The notes under the pieces were generated by a model that had not been told where the DNA came from, made no database searches, and worked only from the letters and a program-made list of their open reading frames with translations. Of a stretch of 64,000 nt of DNA, positions 40,115-50,679 are shown piece after piece. How positions within the stretch are numbered: the stretch's first letter is position 1; each line of letters opens with the position of its first letter. The position numbers and the translations under genes are program-made. Source of the DNA: Macrothele yani (Eukaryota; Arthropoda; Arachnida; Araneae; Macrothelidae); contig CM076999.1 in assembly GCA_039090855.1 (NCBI GenBank), positions 119,287,072-119,351,071 on the forward strand. The letters run 5' to 3'.

Positions 40115-43100
40115 ATGCCCAGAACTTGTAGTGTATTTGGTTGCAAATCAAACTATAGAAGCCAGAATGAAAAGGTCTCTACGTTTCAGTTGCCAAAGAA
40201 AGAACCCCTAAGGAGTCAGTGGCTTAGAAAAATTCCCACAGAACTTACAGGTAAGAAAAATCCAGTTGTTTGTATCAAGCATTTTCATGAATCGTGTGCA
40301 ATTCGTATCAACAAACTGGTTGTCAATGGAGAGTTAAAAGAATTTGAGCGACAGGTGCCAGCACTGCGGGATGGGTTTGTGCCCACAATATTCCCTAATG
40401 CACCACATTATTTAACTGCTGCACCTAGTACAACTCGAAGGCTTGCAGATGTGGAAGAATCTCACTTTGAGAATGCTATAAAGCAAAGTCTTTTAGATCA
40501 CAACAAGTATTTGGAGAAAAGAAAAATTAATTGCTCTCAGGATCTGATTACGCATTATCTTGAAAACAAAGACAAATTCAAAAGGGAATGGACAGTTGTA
40601 AGTAATGATTGTAAAACTATTTTTTGTTATGTTGATTTTACATGTTCTTTACCTTGTCTTGCAGGATCCATTGTTGTATTTAATGATCTTGAATTTGAAA
40701 TTTATGCAGGTAAGATTAAGATTAGTAAAAACAGGTTGCCTAAGAGTTTGAAGGTTTTGAATTCTCTAAATGATTTTGATGAATTGGTAGCATTTGTTGA
40801 AAAACAAACAGTTACGCAGGATGAAGTAAATGTTGTAGATTCAGCTATTGTCGCATTGCAGTCTTCTGATTCACCTCAATTACAGTTTTTTTGTGAGCAG
40901 TTAAAAATTCACCAAATGCCAAAACACCGAAGAAATTATAGCAATAATACCATGGTTCTAGCATCTTCGATATATGTCCACTCTTCTTCAACGTACTATG
41001 CCCTCTACAAAAGTAAATGTTTGTACCTTCCACATCCCCGTAACTTGCAAAAACTAATTAACAGATTTTCCATTTCAGGCAGTACTCTTCAAGGAAGTGT
41101 TACCTATTTGAAAAGTAAAATTCAACACTTAAAACAGCACGAGCTTGTTGTGAACTTGTTATTAGATGAAATATACATTGAACCACAAATGAGTTTCAAA
41201 GGTGGATCAAAATATTTGGTAGTAGCCAGTTTGATGTCAGCAAAACTGCAAAAACTGCACAAGTCTTTATGATTTCAGCTTTGTTTTCAAAATATAAAGA
41301 TGTGGTAAGTATTACACCTGTTCACAGTTTAACATCTGAACAGTTAAAATTGATGATTTTGAATGTAATTGTTGAAATTGAAAAGGTTGGCTTTCAAGTT
41401 CTTTCTTTGATTTCTTATAATAATGCAATTAATAGGAAAGCATTTGAACTTTTAACCCCTAACAAAATTCTGCAACCCAGTATTATTCACCCTGTTGACA
41501 GTTCCAGGTTAATGTTTTTTATATTTGATTCTGTTCATATAATTAAGTGTATTAGGAATAACTGGATAACAAAAAAAGGTGAGAATCGTTGCATCATATT
41601 TCCGGATATGGTCAATGATTTGCTTTTAAAAGCTCAATATAAACATCTAGAATTATTATATGAATTAGAAAAAAATTCTCTTGCTAAATATGGTCATCTT
41701 TTGTCTGCTAAAGTTTTGTATCCTTCAAGTGTACAAAAGCAAAATGTGAAATTTGCTCTGCAAATAATAAATGAAAAAAATATTGCCACTCTAAAGTGCA
41801 TTGCAACAAGTAAGCATGCCATGTTCCCTGGTTATGAGGCAACTTGTCAGTTTATAGAGATTTTTTCTACATGGTGGAAAATAGCAAATGTGCAGAGTGC
41901 ATTTGAAGGTAAGTGATTTAATGATAAATATAGGGTACCAATTAGAGAGAATGAAGATTTTAAATTAAATTTTTTAAATCCATGTCTTTGTGGTTAAAAA
42001 TGGAGGACCACGGTCCCCATTGTCGATGCTTTAATTGCACAAACATTTCAGTCATTAATTACAACTACTGATATTTTTTTAGAACTTGTACCTTATCTTT
42101 TTAAAATGTATAAAGTTGATTATCTGTTACTTGGGAAGTTCCAGAATGACGATTTGGAAGGTAGGTTTGGAAACTACAGGCAGCTGAGTGGAGCAAATTA
42201 TTATATAAGCTTTGTGCAGCTTCTTGAAAGTGAACGGAAACTAAGGTTCAAAAGTATGGTACTTTTAAGTTCCCTCAATGGTAATGTACACTTGAAAACT
42301 CTACTTCCTTGTAAAGAAGACTGTGCCGCCCCGGTGGCGCAGTGGTCTAAGGCGCTGGCCTCTGATCATTCGTCCGTAAGGGGTCCGGGTTCGAATCCTG
42401 GTCAGGCATGGATGTTGTTTGTCTTACGGCACTGGCTCTCTCCCTTCCCTGGAACCAGTGACCCTAAATTAGGGACGGGCGACTGCTTATAGCCCATTGA
42501 GTTGCTCACGGTGGTCGTTAAACTTCCAATAAAAAAAAAAAAAAAGACTGCACTTACAATGTTGATGTATCTCCCTTAATGTGTTGGATGAAGATTTCAC
42601 ATTAGAGAGTGTGCCCAATGATATTTTAATAAATTTAACATACATTTGTGGTTTTACAGTTAGGAAACAGTTACAATTAGGTAAATGCATTGAGTGCACA
42701 TTTTGGTTACAGTCTGATAAAGAAATTGATATTGAAGTTTCCTCAGTACCTTGTGAATTGATTAAAGAATTGGACAGAGGTAAGTTAATTGTTCCTACTG
42801 AGTGTGCTTTATATGCTACTGCTGTAGTCTGGCATGTTTTAAAAAAAATTGAGTCCTTTGCTGAAAAGTTTTACAGTGTTCAAAATAAACTCTCCCTGTT
42901 GTACAAACTGAGTGCTATTAAACTTTCACAGCATGATATTTTTTTATGCCGATTAACAGAACAATGCATCTGTAAAAAAACCTTCGTAGTGTATTAGAAG
43001 GCATATGTTTGCGTTCGAGCAAAATTATGATTAATAATTTAATTAAAGTTAGGAATGATTTTAGAGATAGTGATAAATGTACTGCTAGAAAAATTGAAAA

Positions 43101-43140
43101 GTTAGTATGTGTTTTTATTGTAAATGAAATTGCAGGTTAG
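40115..43140 (+). pseudogene. P-element-like transposase with complete THAP domain, broken
   Basis: MPRTCSVFGCKSNYRSQNEK opens a THAP zinc finger in one exon (C-x4-C, W-LRKIP, VVCIKHFH). The frame runs to 41272 and includes LLLDEIYIEPQMSFKGG (first catalytic Asp). A frameshift near 41240 leads to 41269-41916 with FFIFDSVHIIKCIRNNWITK. In-frame stops follow at 41914-41916 and near 41994-41996. The frame resumes at about 42030 with DDLEGRFGNYRQLSG, is cut by a SINE at 42324-42543, and continues to about 42980 (YICGFTVRKQLQLGKCIECT). A last shifted segment reaches a TAG at 43138-43140. It is a paralogue of the gene ending at 31100, clearly diverged. No TIRs were found. Confidence 0.88.
42324..42543 (+). 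repeat. tRNA-derived SINE, copy 5
   Basis: Plus-oriented, full-length, A-tail at 42529-42543. Flanked by AAGACTG (42317-42323 and 42544-42550). The head here reads TCTAAGGCGCTGG where most copies have TCTAAGCGATGG, closer to a leucine-type tRNA. It interrupts the P-like transposase. Confidence 0.92.
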
Positions 43141-43265
43141 TATTAAAGTGTTAGCTAGTGGTAAAATTGTAATTTTAATGCTGGAGTGTTTGGGAACGCA
43201 TTGTCAAATGTCTTTGTTACCAACCTTGATTTTTCACATGGTTAGTGTTTTATAAAATAAAATTG

Positions 43266-43307
<42 letters not shown>

Positions 43308-43985
43308 CAAATTTTGATGATGCAGGTTCCTACAACATGATAAGGAAAAACATAAAGTTGGGGGAAATATTCTGAAGCTGAATACAGTTGCAGCTAGTGA
43401 TGACCAGCACCTGCCTTCTTTGAAACTATTTGAAATAGGCATTTGTGGCACATATGTAAAAATTGTGCCCATCTGTCTCTTTTTGATAGTATTTCTTGCT
43501 TCATGTCCCAGAAAATTGGAAGACAGCCGCCAGAAGGTAAGTTGATTTTTTTATTATCAAAAACTAATTAAAATGCACAAATTCTGTGAGCAGTGACTGA
43601 TTAGCATGAATTATGAGTACAACTATGAAGTGAGATGAAATAGTCAATGGGAACATCTTTCATAGACTTGCAAAATGTATTATGGGTGTACGCGGGAGCA
43701 CTCTCCGTTAAAAGTACGTCTCCACCGCTGAAGCTTCAGCGTCTAGCAATGGCCATGTGGTCTTAATAACCAATACCGCCCGCACAGCTTGCGCTGTTAC
43801 ACGTGTCCTGAGAAACGCTCGTTAGGTACTTTAATCTTTGAGCTCCATATTTTATTGCTTGTTCGTGTTCACCTGTTTGTGTTTTCCATTCTATTGCTCA
43901 CGTTTGTTACTTTGTTCATTAAACAACGAGGTTGTGGTTTGTTGTTCGATCGTTGGTTATGGATTATTTTATTCCTTCTTTTGGA
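43141..43985. other. Mostly unassigned DNA with a (GT)n microsatellite
   Basis: A (TG)20 run occupies about 43267-43306. The rest shows no supportable gene. A CpG-containing stretch near 43680-43800 could be regulatory, but I see no specific site. Confidence 0.45.
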
Positions 43986-45770
43986 GTATAACTGGAAAAC
44001 GTGTATTCCAAGAAGTTTGGTTAGAGAAACTTTGACATTTCCAACATGGGTGTTTCTGGATTGAAAAGCAGCATGAAAGGTAAAATACATTTGGAACTTG
44101 ATAAATGTGCAAATGCTGCTATTTCTACACGTACCACCATTAGTGATTACATGAAAGTGCAATGCCACGTGGAAAAGCTGTCTCCCACCGTAAGCTCATG
44201 AAAAGAAACGTAAGCTTCAAGCTGAAGCAATACAAATGTGGGAGCTTTTGTGACCCCACACGCAATATCTGAGATCAGAGGTGCTGTGGGCTATGAAACT
44301 TATATATAGCAACTATTCATATAACCAGAGTTGTATAAAAATAAAATATATCTGCGTACACAACCCCTGAAACAGAAAACTTGCTGCAAACCAGCGAAGC
44401 ACAAACAATGATAAAAATAGAATTACATAATTTAAAGAAAAATTAATAAAACATTAAATAATTACTAGAACATTAGATTCCGATGAGGCCAAAATAAGTA
44501 CATTACAGTTGAATGTGCTGCAATATGTGTGAAATGGACCTTTATGGTAAAACATTAAAATATTTTACTATAAACCTCATAAAAACAAGAGACTAATTAA
44601 AGAAAGTCTTTATACCCAGAAAAACACTTCCATTAATGAACCTTCAAAAATTATAAATAGCATTTTCACCAGCTTAATTCAAAACTAGTAGACTTACAAA
44701 ATACATAAGAAAAAGATTTTAATAACTGGCAACTTTAAGAAGAACCTGGCAATAAAATTGAAACTGTTTTTGTGTAAACAAAACTTTTGATACAGGTCTT
44801 ATACATTGAAAACCAGGTCTCAATGAAATCCAGAGGCCAGAAATGTCTGTATAAACAAAAGAATTGAAAGTTTTTCAAGTTAAAATCAAATTAAGTATAT
44901 TAATCTCAGTAAATTCTTGAGTAAGTGTTTTAAATGCTGTAAATAACATTTTCATTGTTTTTAATCTACCAGCAAACACTATCGGCAAAATCCGCTAACG
45001 ATTTGGAAACTATCAGCATAGAGCATGCGCTCTTACATCTACATTTTGCTACTCTGCATATAACTCGTGCAAACAAAAGACAAACTTTTTTGCCATATTT
45101 CCTGACAGCCGTATAGCAAAAGACATATGGTGAAAATAAAAATGCACATCTTTGTTGTTATGCTATTTCACCATATTTTCTGTTTTTGTTAACAGAATAT
45201 GTAAATCATGATGAATTTGTTCTGTTATTTGACAAGAGTTTAAATAGGAAAACTCAATGCAAACAAATGGATATTCTTGTTCTTTCATAGTTTATGATAA
45301 AGTTATTACTAGGTACTATGGATCAAAATTTTTAAAGTGTGCACCAGCTGACATCGGTTTGGAAAACTTTAATTTTTGTGTTGAAAAGCTAAAGCTTGAG
45401 AAAACTAATCCAGGTGTCTATGGATGGTCCAGCTGTCAACTCGAAGTTCTACGACATGCTGCAAAATCAGCTACATGAGGATTCAATGGATACATTGACA
45501 TTCGAAGTTGCGGACTACATATTGTCAATGGTGCATTTCAAGACAGTGTAAAGGTTTTTGAATAGAATTTAAACGAGTTATTTTCTTCACTCTATTGGCG
45601 TTTCAAGGATTCCCCAGCCAGGAGGGAACACTATAGCAAGCCTTATGGAAAATACTGACTGCTCAGAAGAAAATACAGGGAATTTATAGCTCATTACAAA
45701 GTCAAACAGTTTTAGGAACAGAAAAAAAAAGAAAACAAAATTGGATGAACTGGTTCAGTTAATAAAGAAA
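43986..45770 (+). pseudogene. hAT transposase fossil with BED-type N-terminus
   Basis: Near 44030-44180 a frame reads NFDISNMGVSGLKSSMKGKI then STRTTISDYMK, the end of a BED zinc finger and linker seen in many hAT proteins. About 1 kb later (45270-45460) come VITRYYGSKFLKCAPADIGL and KLKLEK, then SCGLHIVNGAFQDSVKVFE and SSLYWRFKDSPARREHY (to about 45640). These match in order a hAT family in which DSPARRE is characteristic. Frameshifts, stops and about 1 kb of unrelated AT-rich DNA separate the parts. The dimerisation domain was not found. Confidence 0.72.
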
Positions 45771-46465
45771 GCTTAATAAATCTTAAAGTGTTTACTAAAA
45801 GTTATTAATCATAATTGATGTTTTGGTTTATGATATTACTAAGTAAAATAAGAATGCAACAATAATAAACTCACTGTGCAGAGAAAAAATAAGTGGGTGG
45901 TGGAGAATCAATCTGAGCTGTTTCACAGTTATTGAGGTAACTTTTTCTTTCTATATTAATTATTACAATAGACGCATATATTTATATTACGTATGGTAAA
46001 AATTTAAAAAAATCAAACCTGGAAAATGATGTATATTAGTCATAAAAAGTCCTTAAAAAATCATGGTTCTCATAATTTTCCAGCATACCTATGGCGAACT
46101 TCTAGATTGAAATGGAAAACTTTTATTTTCAACTTTATAGTGGCGGAAGGCGAATAATTTTTAGCGTATATATTTTTAAGGGAAAATCGTTTATAAATTG
46201 TGTACTTGTGTGTGTAGTGCGTGCTATAGCTGTATTTACGCACCGAAAAAAAAAATCAAATTTGTTTTCACCGAAAAAAATACGGGATTATTAATTCAGT
46301 GAAGTGAAAGTTTGTCAAGATAGGAAGTATTAAATAACTCACTTCAGTAAAAAACTGGACTGATTAATTTTAATTCAGGTCTTTTTAAACGTTTAATTTA
46401 TTCTCTTATGGTTCGTTTTTGAACATCAAAAACGCAGCTTCAAATCTCCTTGCTCGTTGACTAAA
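45771..46465. other. No gene recognised
   Basis: AT-rich. The string TGGCGGAAGGCGAAT at 46140 also occurs at 16063, perhaps from an old shared repeat, but the similarity does not extend far. Confidence 0.4.
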
Positions 46466-46472
46466 ATCCAAT

Positions 46473-46617
46473 GCATGGATGTTGTGTTTGTCTTACGGCA
46501 CTGGCTCTCTCCCTTCCCTGGAACCAGTGACCCTAAATTAGGGACGGGCGACTGCTTATAGCCCATTGAGTTGCTCACGGTGGTCGTTTAAACCTCCAAT
46601 CAAAAAAAAAAAAAAAA
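46473..46617 (+). repeat. tRNA-derived SINE, copy 6, lacking the tRNA head
   Basis: Only the body and A-tail are present, starting GCATGGATGTTGTGTTTGTC. Flanked by AATCCAA on both sides, so it inserted in this shortened form and was not trimmed later. Confidence 0.85.
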
Positions 46618-46641
46618 AATCCAACGCCGAGGCTGACGACA

Positions 46642-46913
46642 ACAGCACTACTGTGGTCACGTGACCTCCGTAGCTCGTCTCGGCACCGGAGCCTGTCTTT
46701 CTAGTTAGCCTTGGACCGTATGCGAATGACGTCACAGCAAGGTTTACACTGACTCAGCCTCGCGACAGACAGCACTACCGTGATCACGTGATTTCTCTGC
46801 ACCGGAGCCTGTCTTTCTAGTTAGCCTTGAAGGTTAACCATCCTAGCAGACGCCCTGGTGATCATATGGTGTACAAACACTACTTGGATTTGCATTGTGG
46901 AGCGTTAAGGAAG
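46642..46913 (+). promoter_or_regulatory. Promoter-like region with duplicated E-box/CRE module
   Basis: Two copies of a 61-72 bp unit lie at 46642-46713 and 46769-46829. They share ACAGCACTAC, TCACGTGA (46657-46664; 46784-46791) and GCACCGGAGCCTGTCTTTCT followed by AGTTAGCCTTG. A CRE (TGACGTCA, 46727-46734) lies between them. The THAP start codon follows at 46914. CACGTG E-boxes and CREs are common in animal core promoters; the role here is inferred from position. Confidence 0.55.
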
Positions 46914-46939
46914 ATGGTGTTATGTGCTATTTTCGGGTG

Positions 46940-47203
46940 CCGCCCCGGGGGCGCAGTGGTCTAAGCGATGGCCTCTGACCATTCGTCCGAACGTGGTCCG
47001 GGTTCGAATCCCGGTGAGGCATGGATGTTGTGTTTGTCTTACGGCACTGGCTCTCTCCCTTCCCTGGAAACAGTGACCCTAAATTAGGGACGGGCGACTG
47101 CTTATAGCCCATTGAGTTGCTCACGGTGGTCGTTAAACCTCCAATCAAAAAAAAAAAAAAAAAAAAAAAAAAACCTCCAATCAAAAAAAAAAAAAAAAAA
47201 AAA
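46940..47203 (+). repeat. tRNA-derived SINE, copy 7, with duplicated tail
   Basis: Plus-oriented full-length copy flanked by TTTCGGGTG (46931-46939, 47204-47212). The tail is unusual: an A-run, then AACCTCCAATC again, then a second A-run, so the last about 12 bases of the body and the tail occur twice. Confidence 0.92.
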
Positions 47204-47246
47204 TTTCGGGTGCGGTAACCGAAGTGGGAGAGATAATGATGTGTCC

Positions 47247-47301
47247 TATTATAGATTACCATCTGAGTGAACGAAGTGGGATCAGATGGTAATCTATAAT
47301 A
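47247..47301. repeat. Perfect 20-bp inverted repeat within the THAP exon
   Basis: Arms 47247-47266 and 47282-47301 (TATTATAGATTACCATCTGA and its reverse complement) surround a 15-base spacer. Ten bases of the spacer (CGAAGTGGGA) repeat 47220-47229. The pattern fits template switching during replication. Confidence 0.9.
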
Positions 47302-47368
47302 TTATTAAAAAAAATTATTCAGAAGCGCCAGAATTTGTGGTTATCACGTATCAGCAGAGTCGACATTG

Positions 47369-47600
47369 GCCGCCCCGGTGGCGCAGTGGTCTAAGGCGTT
47401 GGCCTCTGATCATTCGTCCGAACGGGGTCCGGGTTCGAATCCCGGTGAGGCATGGATGTTGTGTTTGTCTTACGGCACTGGCTCTCTCCCTTCCCTGGAA
47501 CCAGTGACCCTAAATTAGGGACGGGCGACTGCTTATAGCCCATTGAGTTGCTCACGGTGGTCGTTAAACCTCCAATCAAAAAAAAAAAAAAAAAAAAAAA
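47369..47600 (+). repeat. tRNA-derived SINE, copy 8
   Basis: Plus-oriented full-length copy with a long A-tail, flanked by a perfect 13-bp duplication AGAGTCGACATTG (47356-47368, 47601-47613). Confidence 0.96.
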
Positions 47601-47664
47601 AGAGTCGACATTGATGACCGGAAACGAAGGAACATTAGAGTGTGTAGTTTACATTTTGTAACAG

Positions 47665-48030
47665 GTATGTTCATAAATTTACTGATACGTTATCTAAAAA
47701 AACTCTATGAAGATCTATAGACTGGAATTAACCTTTCTTTATGAAGGACTTGTACGATTTCATTTGCTCGGGAGTGAAGGCGTTAGTGCAAAATCCGAAA
47801 TAATTAACAATGTCGCCGTGTTTTATCCGTGGCAAGACCTCAATATTGTTCAGGAAAATCAGTATGGAATTATATCTGGGTCACCACAATTGCCCAATAA
47901 CTTTAATTTATTACAATTAAGTTATTTTTGATCGCCAGATAACCCACTTACGTAGCCCATGTGATGCATCTTTGATCTCACTTGTACACCAGTTGTTCTG
48001 CAAGAAAGCAGCAGACGAAAAAGTGGCGCG
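47665..48030. other. Intron of the THAP gene or intergenic DNA
   Basis: Begins with the donor GTATGT. A 74-codon open frame (47707-47931) has no recognisable motif. Confidence 0.4.
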
Positions 48031-48043
48031 AACCGCGGTTTCG

Positions 48044-48071
48044 TGACGTCAATGCATACGGTCTATATAAG
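48044..48071 (+). promoter_or_regulatory. CRE plus TATA box, candidate Pol II promoter
   Basis: TGACGTCA at 48044-48051 is followed 12 bases later by TATATAA (48064-48070), in a GC-rich stretch. A transcript would begin near 48095-48100. No convincing coding exon follows, so the gene served is unknown. Confidence 0.4.
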
Positions 48072-48079
48072 TGAATTCG

Positions 48080-48540
48080 ATGGCCTTTCCTGGCGAAGTT
48101 ATAGAGTGAACAATTTTTGATTTTCCCTCCTGCACTTATTTTATAAGCTGGTGTCGTACAGTAGATCCCTGACGTGCACGGAAATTATCTCATTCGCAAT
48201 CATTTTCTGTGAAAGGATTTGATCCCGACTCCCTGTCAAATTTTCACATGAAGCATTGCCGCTCTAGGAGTCTTCTCTTGTGTTTGCTGAACTTGTTCCG
48301 AAGCACTGGAATCGGGGTGTTGAGTGAAAGTTCTGCTGCGTCAACGATCTTCGGAAAGACTGGCTGGTGTGTCATTAATTGGGATGCTGTGCAGTGGAAT
48401 AATTCACGTAGAGCTCATTTGTTTTTTCGGTTTCGTAAACGTGTGTCATATATTGGTTTCGAGAATCGTTTCTTTTTATGAGATTTTCCAGGAAGTGCAT
48501 ATGCGTTTTGTACGTGTTGTCCAACTCTCGCCTCAACTGC
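48080..48540. other. No gene recognised
   Basis: Downstream of the candidate promoter; two overlapping open frames of 78-90 codons show no family features. Confidence 0.4.
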
Positions 48541-48544
48541 AAAA

Positions 48545-48627
48545 TGTGTCCCTATATTAGGGATTGACGCCTATTTCATAGCAACACGAGTGGCTCTCGG
48601 TGGTCGTTAGTCACCCATGTAAAACAA
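48545..48627 (+). repeat. Diverged SINE 3' fragment
   Basis: CCCTATATTAGGGATTGACG and CTCGGTGGTCGTTAGTCACC followed by an A-rich end match the SINE body and 3' end with many changes. An old copy or a related family. Confidence 0.6.
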
Positions 48628-48691
48628 AAAGAAATCCTTCCTTCATAGATTTGGAGGCCAATAACTATCACGTATTGTGTGAAAGGGTTGG

Positions 48692-48879
48692 GTTTTTTTC
48701 TTTCTTAGAGGTTTAACGACCACCGTGAGCAACTCAATGAGCTACAAACAGTCGCCCGTCAGTAATTTAGAGCCACTGACTCCAGGGAAGGAAGACAGCA
48801 AGTGCCGTAAGACAAACACTACATCCATGCCTCACCCGGACCCTTTTCGCACTAATGGTCACTTAGCCACCGGGGCGGC
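48692..48879 (-). repeat. tRNA-derived SINE, copy 9, diverged
   Basis: Minus-oriented. The body is recognisable (AGGTTTAACGACCACCGTGA, CGCCCGTCAGTAATTTAGAG), with a deletion in the tRNA head and more substitutions than other copies. Confidence 0.8.
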
Positions 48880-48974
48880 GGTAATTTCCAGGCGGAACTG
48901 TCATGTTTTGTCAGAAAAGCTGCTTTCGGCTACTCTCAGTGTATCTCTTTCTTTAGTTTTCGAACGAGCGGTTT

Positions 48975-49155
48975 GAGGCGCCGATCTTGTGTCCATATTT
49001 CAGAGATAGGCCCATGTTTGAGTCCCGGATGAGGCATGGGTGGTTCGTTTGTCCAACTCGCTCTCTTCCCAGGAACCAGCGTCCCTACAGTGGGGAAGGT
49101 GGTAGCCAGCTGCTTGTTGTGCGCGTTCATCACCAAAACCAAACAAGAAAAATTC
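48975..49155 (+). repeat. Related older SINE
   Basis: It has a B-box-like GTTTGAGTCCCGGATGAGGC followed by TTCGTTTGTCCAACTCGCTC and TCTTCCCAGGAACCAGCGTC, the same order of blocks as the main SINE but with large divergence. It ends in an A-rich tail (ACCAAAACCAAACAAGAAAA). Confidence 0.55.
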
Positions 49156-49159
49156 TTGC

Positions 49160-49907
49160 TCTATGGCTTCGGGAAAGTAAGACTGACATACGTCGTTGAA
49201 GTGGCATTCTTCTGCCATTAGTAACTAATAGAATTTCGAGCTACCGAAAGACGTTCAGAAACGAAACGCAGGCAAGCGCTCTTTGCGAAGAGGTCTAAGT
49301 CAAGTCCAGTTCTGTCACAATTTGAAATTTTCTCGAAGCTCATTCGCTGGTTTTAGTTTCGGTTGTGTTCAGAACACAAGATTCTACGGGGACCAACTTT
49401 GAATTATAAGTCCGCACGGTGCTACAGCGGTAGGACGTGTTTCAGATATACGCGGAAGGTAGTTTACTTAAAATTCACTGAGCCAACCAAATTTTCATTA
49501 CACGGCCTGCTCAAGTATAACGTAAGTACGATTAATTTATGTATTTCATTGGTACATAACTCTACAATTAAAAGTCAAAAATAATTTTCTTTAGTATTGA
49601 TGGCTTTGTCAACCGGATTGTTAGTTCCCGCCAGCAGCCTGTACTTGTCCCCAGAGGCAAAATGCAAAATTCGAGTGCTACTGAAATTAAATAAATATGA
49701 CCTGTGCGTTTTGAGCTGCCTGCCGATGCACTTTTCAAACAATATGAGCTGTTCTCAAACTTTTAAGTTTGAAATTCACATTTCAAATAAAAGTTTTAAA
49801 TATATATATATATATTTCTAAGTTTACAGTGCATTTAGTTTTCTTGTGTATGGTATTTCAGCAGTGGTCTGGGTGTTGCAATTCTTGCTAGGTTCCATAA
49901 AAGGTTT
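49160..49907. other. No gene recognised
   Basis: A 73-codon open frame at 49363 contains a GT donor-like site (AAC then GTAAGTACG) near 49521, which might mark an exon of an unknown gene. A (TA)n tract lies at 49800-49815. Confidence 0.35.
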
Positions 49908-49915
49908 GCAGATCT

Positions 49916-50120
49916 TTTTTTCCTTTCTTGAAGGTTTAAGGACCACCACCGTGAGCAATGTGATGTGCTTTAAGCACTCGCCCGTCCCTAATTTAGGACC
50001 ACTGGTTCCGGGGAAGGGAAACACAACATCCAGGCCTCACCGGGATTCGAACCCGGACCCCTGACAGAGAATTGTCATAAGCCAGAGTTTCGACAACTGT
50101 GCCGCGGGGGGGGGGGGGGC
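49916..50120 (-). repeat. tRNA-derived SINE, copy 10, diverged
   Basis: Minus-oriented, with an internal deletion and a G13 run in the head. Flanked by GCAGATCT (49908-49915, 50121-50128). Confidence 0.88.
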
Positions 50121-50445
50121 GCAGATCTGAATTTCTTTATCGAAATAAAAAAAAATATGTTGGGGAGAAATGTAGAGCATTGTATTTTAAGTTTATGCTT
50201 GTTAAAATATTTTTGTGTTATAAAACTGTGCTAAGTGTGTTTTGCTTTTGTGAAATACACTATTTTTTTTCTGCTAATTGTTTCTGTTGACAAAATAATT
50301 ATAGATTCTGAAAGTTCTTGCTTAGAAGTAGCCTGGGCAGGGTGTTGTTACCACTTTACTTCAAGGTGTCCAAGATCCCATTTTTCTCGGCTTTGAAACA
50401 CAGTGTTGTATGTTCTGTATGTAGTCATGTGGAATCAATGATTTT

Positions 50446-50667
50446 GCCGCCCCGGTGGCACAGTGGTCTAAGCGATGGCCTCTGATCATTCATCCGAACG
50501 GGGTCCGGGTTCGAATCCCGGTCAGGCATGGATGTTGTGTTTGTCTTACGGCACTGGCTCTCTCCCTTCCCTGGAACCAGTGACCCTAAATTAGGGACGG
50601 GCGACTGCTTATAGCCCATTGAGTTGCTCACGGTGGTCGTTAAACCTCCAATAAAAAAAAAAAAAAA
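50446..50667 (+). repeat. tRNA-derived SINE, copy 11
   Basis: Plus-oriented full-length copy with A-tail, flanked by ATCAATGATTT (50434-50444, 50668-50678). Confidence 0.95.
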
Positions 50668-50679
50668 ATCAATGATTTC

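Larger units (their letters stand above)
46914..47664 (+). pseudogene. THAP-domain exon disrupted by two SINEs and a fold-back
   Basis: ATG at 46914 starts MVLCAIFGC (C-x4-C). After SINE copy 7 the frame resumes GNRSGRDNDVSYYRLPSE and meets a TGA at 47267-47269, inside a 20-bp palindromic duplication (47247-47301). Further on, RQNLWLSRISR, SINE copy 8, then VDIDDRKRRNIRVCSLHFVT (C-x2-H, zinc ligands) runs to a good donor, ACAG then GTATGT, at 47664. The pieces cover a whole THAP domain. Whether the rest of the gene was a P-like transposase or a host THAP protein cannot be told; no later exon was found. Confidence 0.72.
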
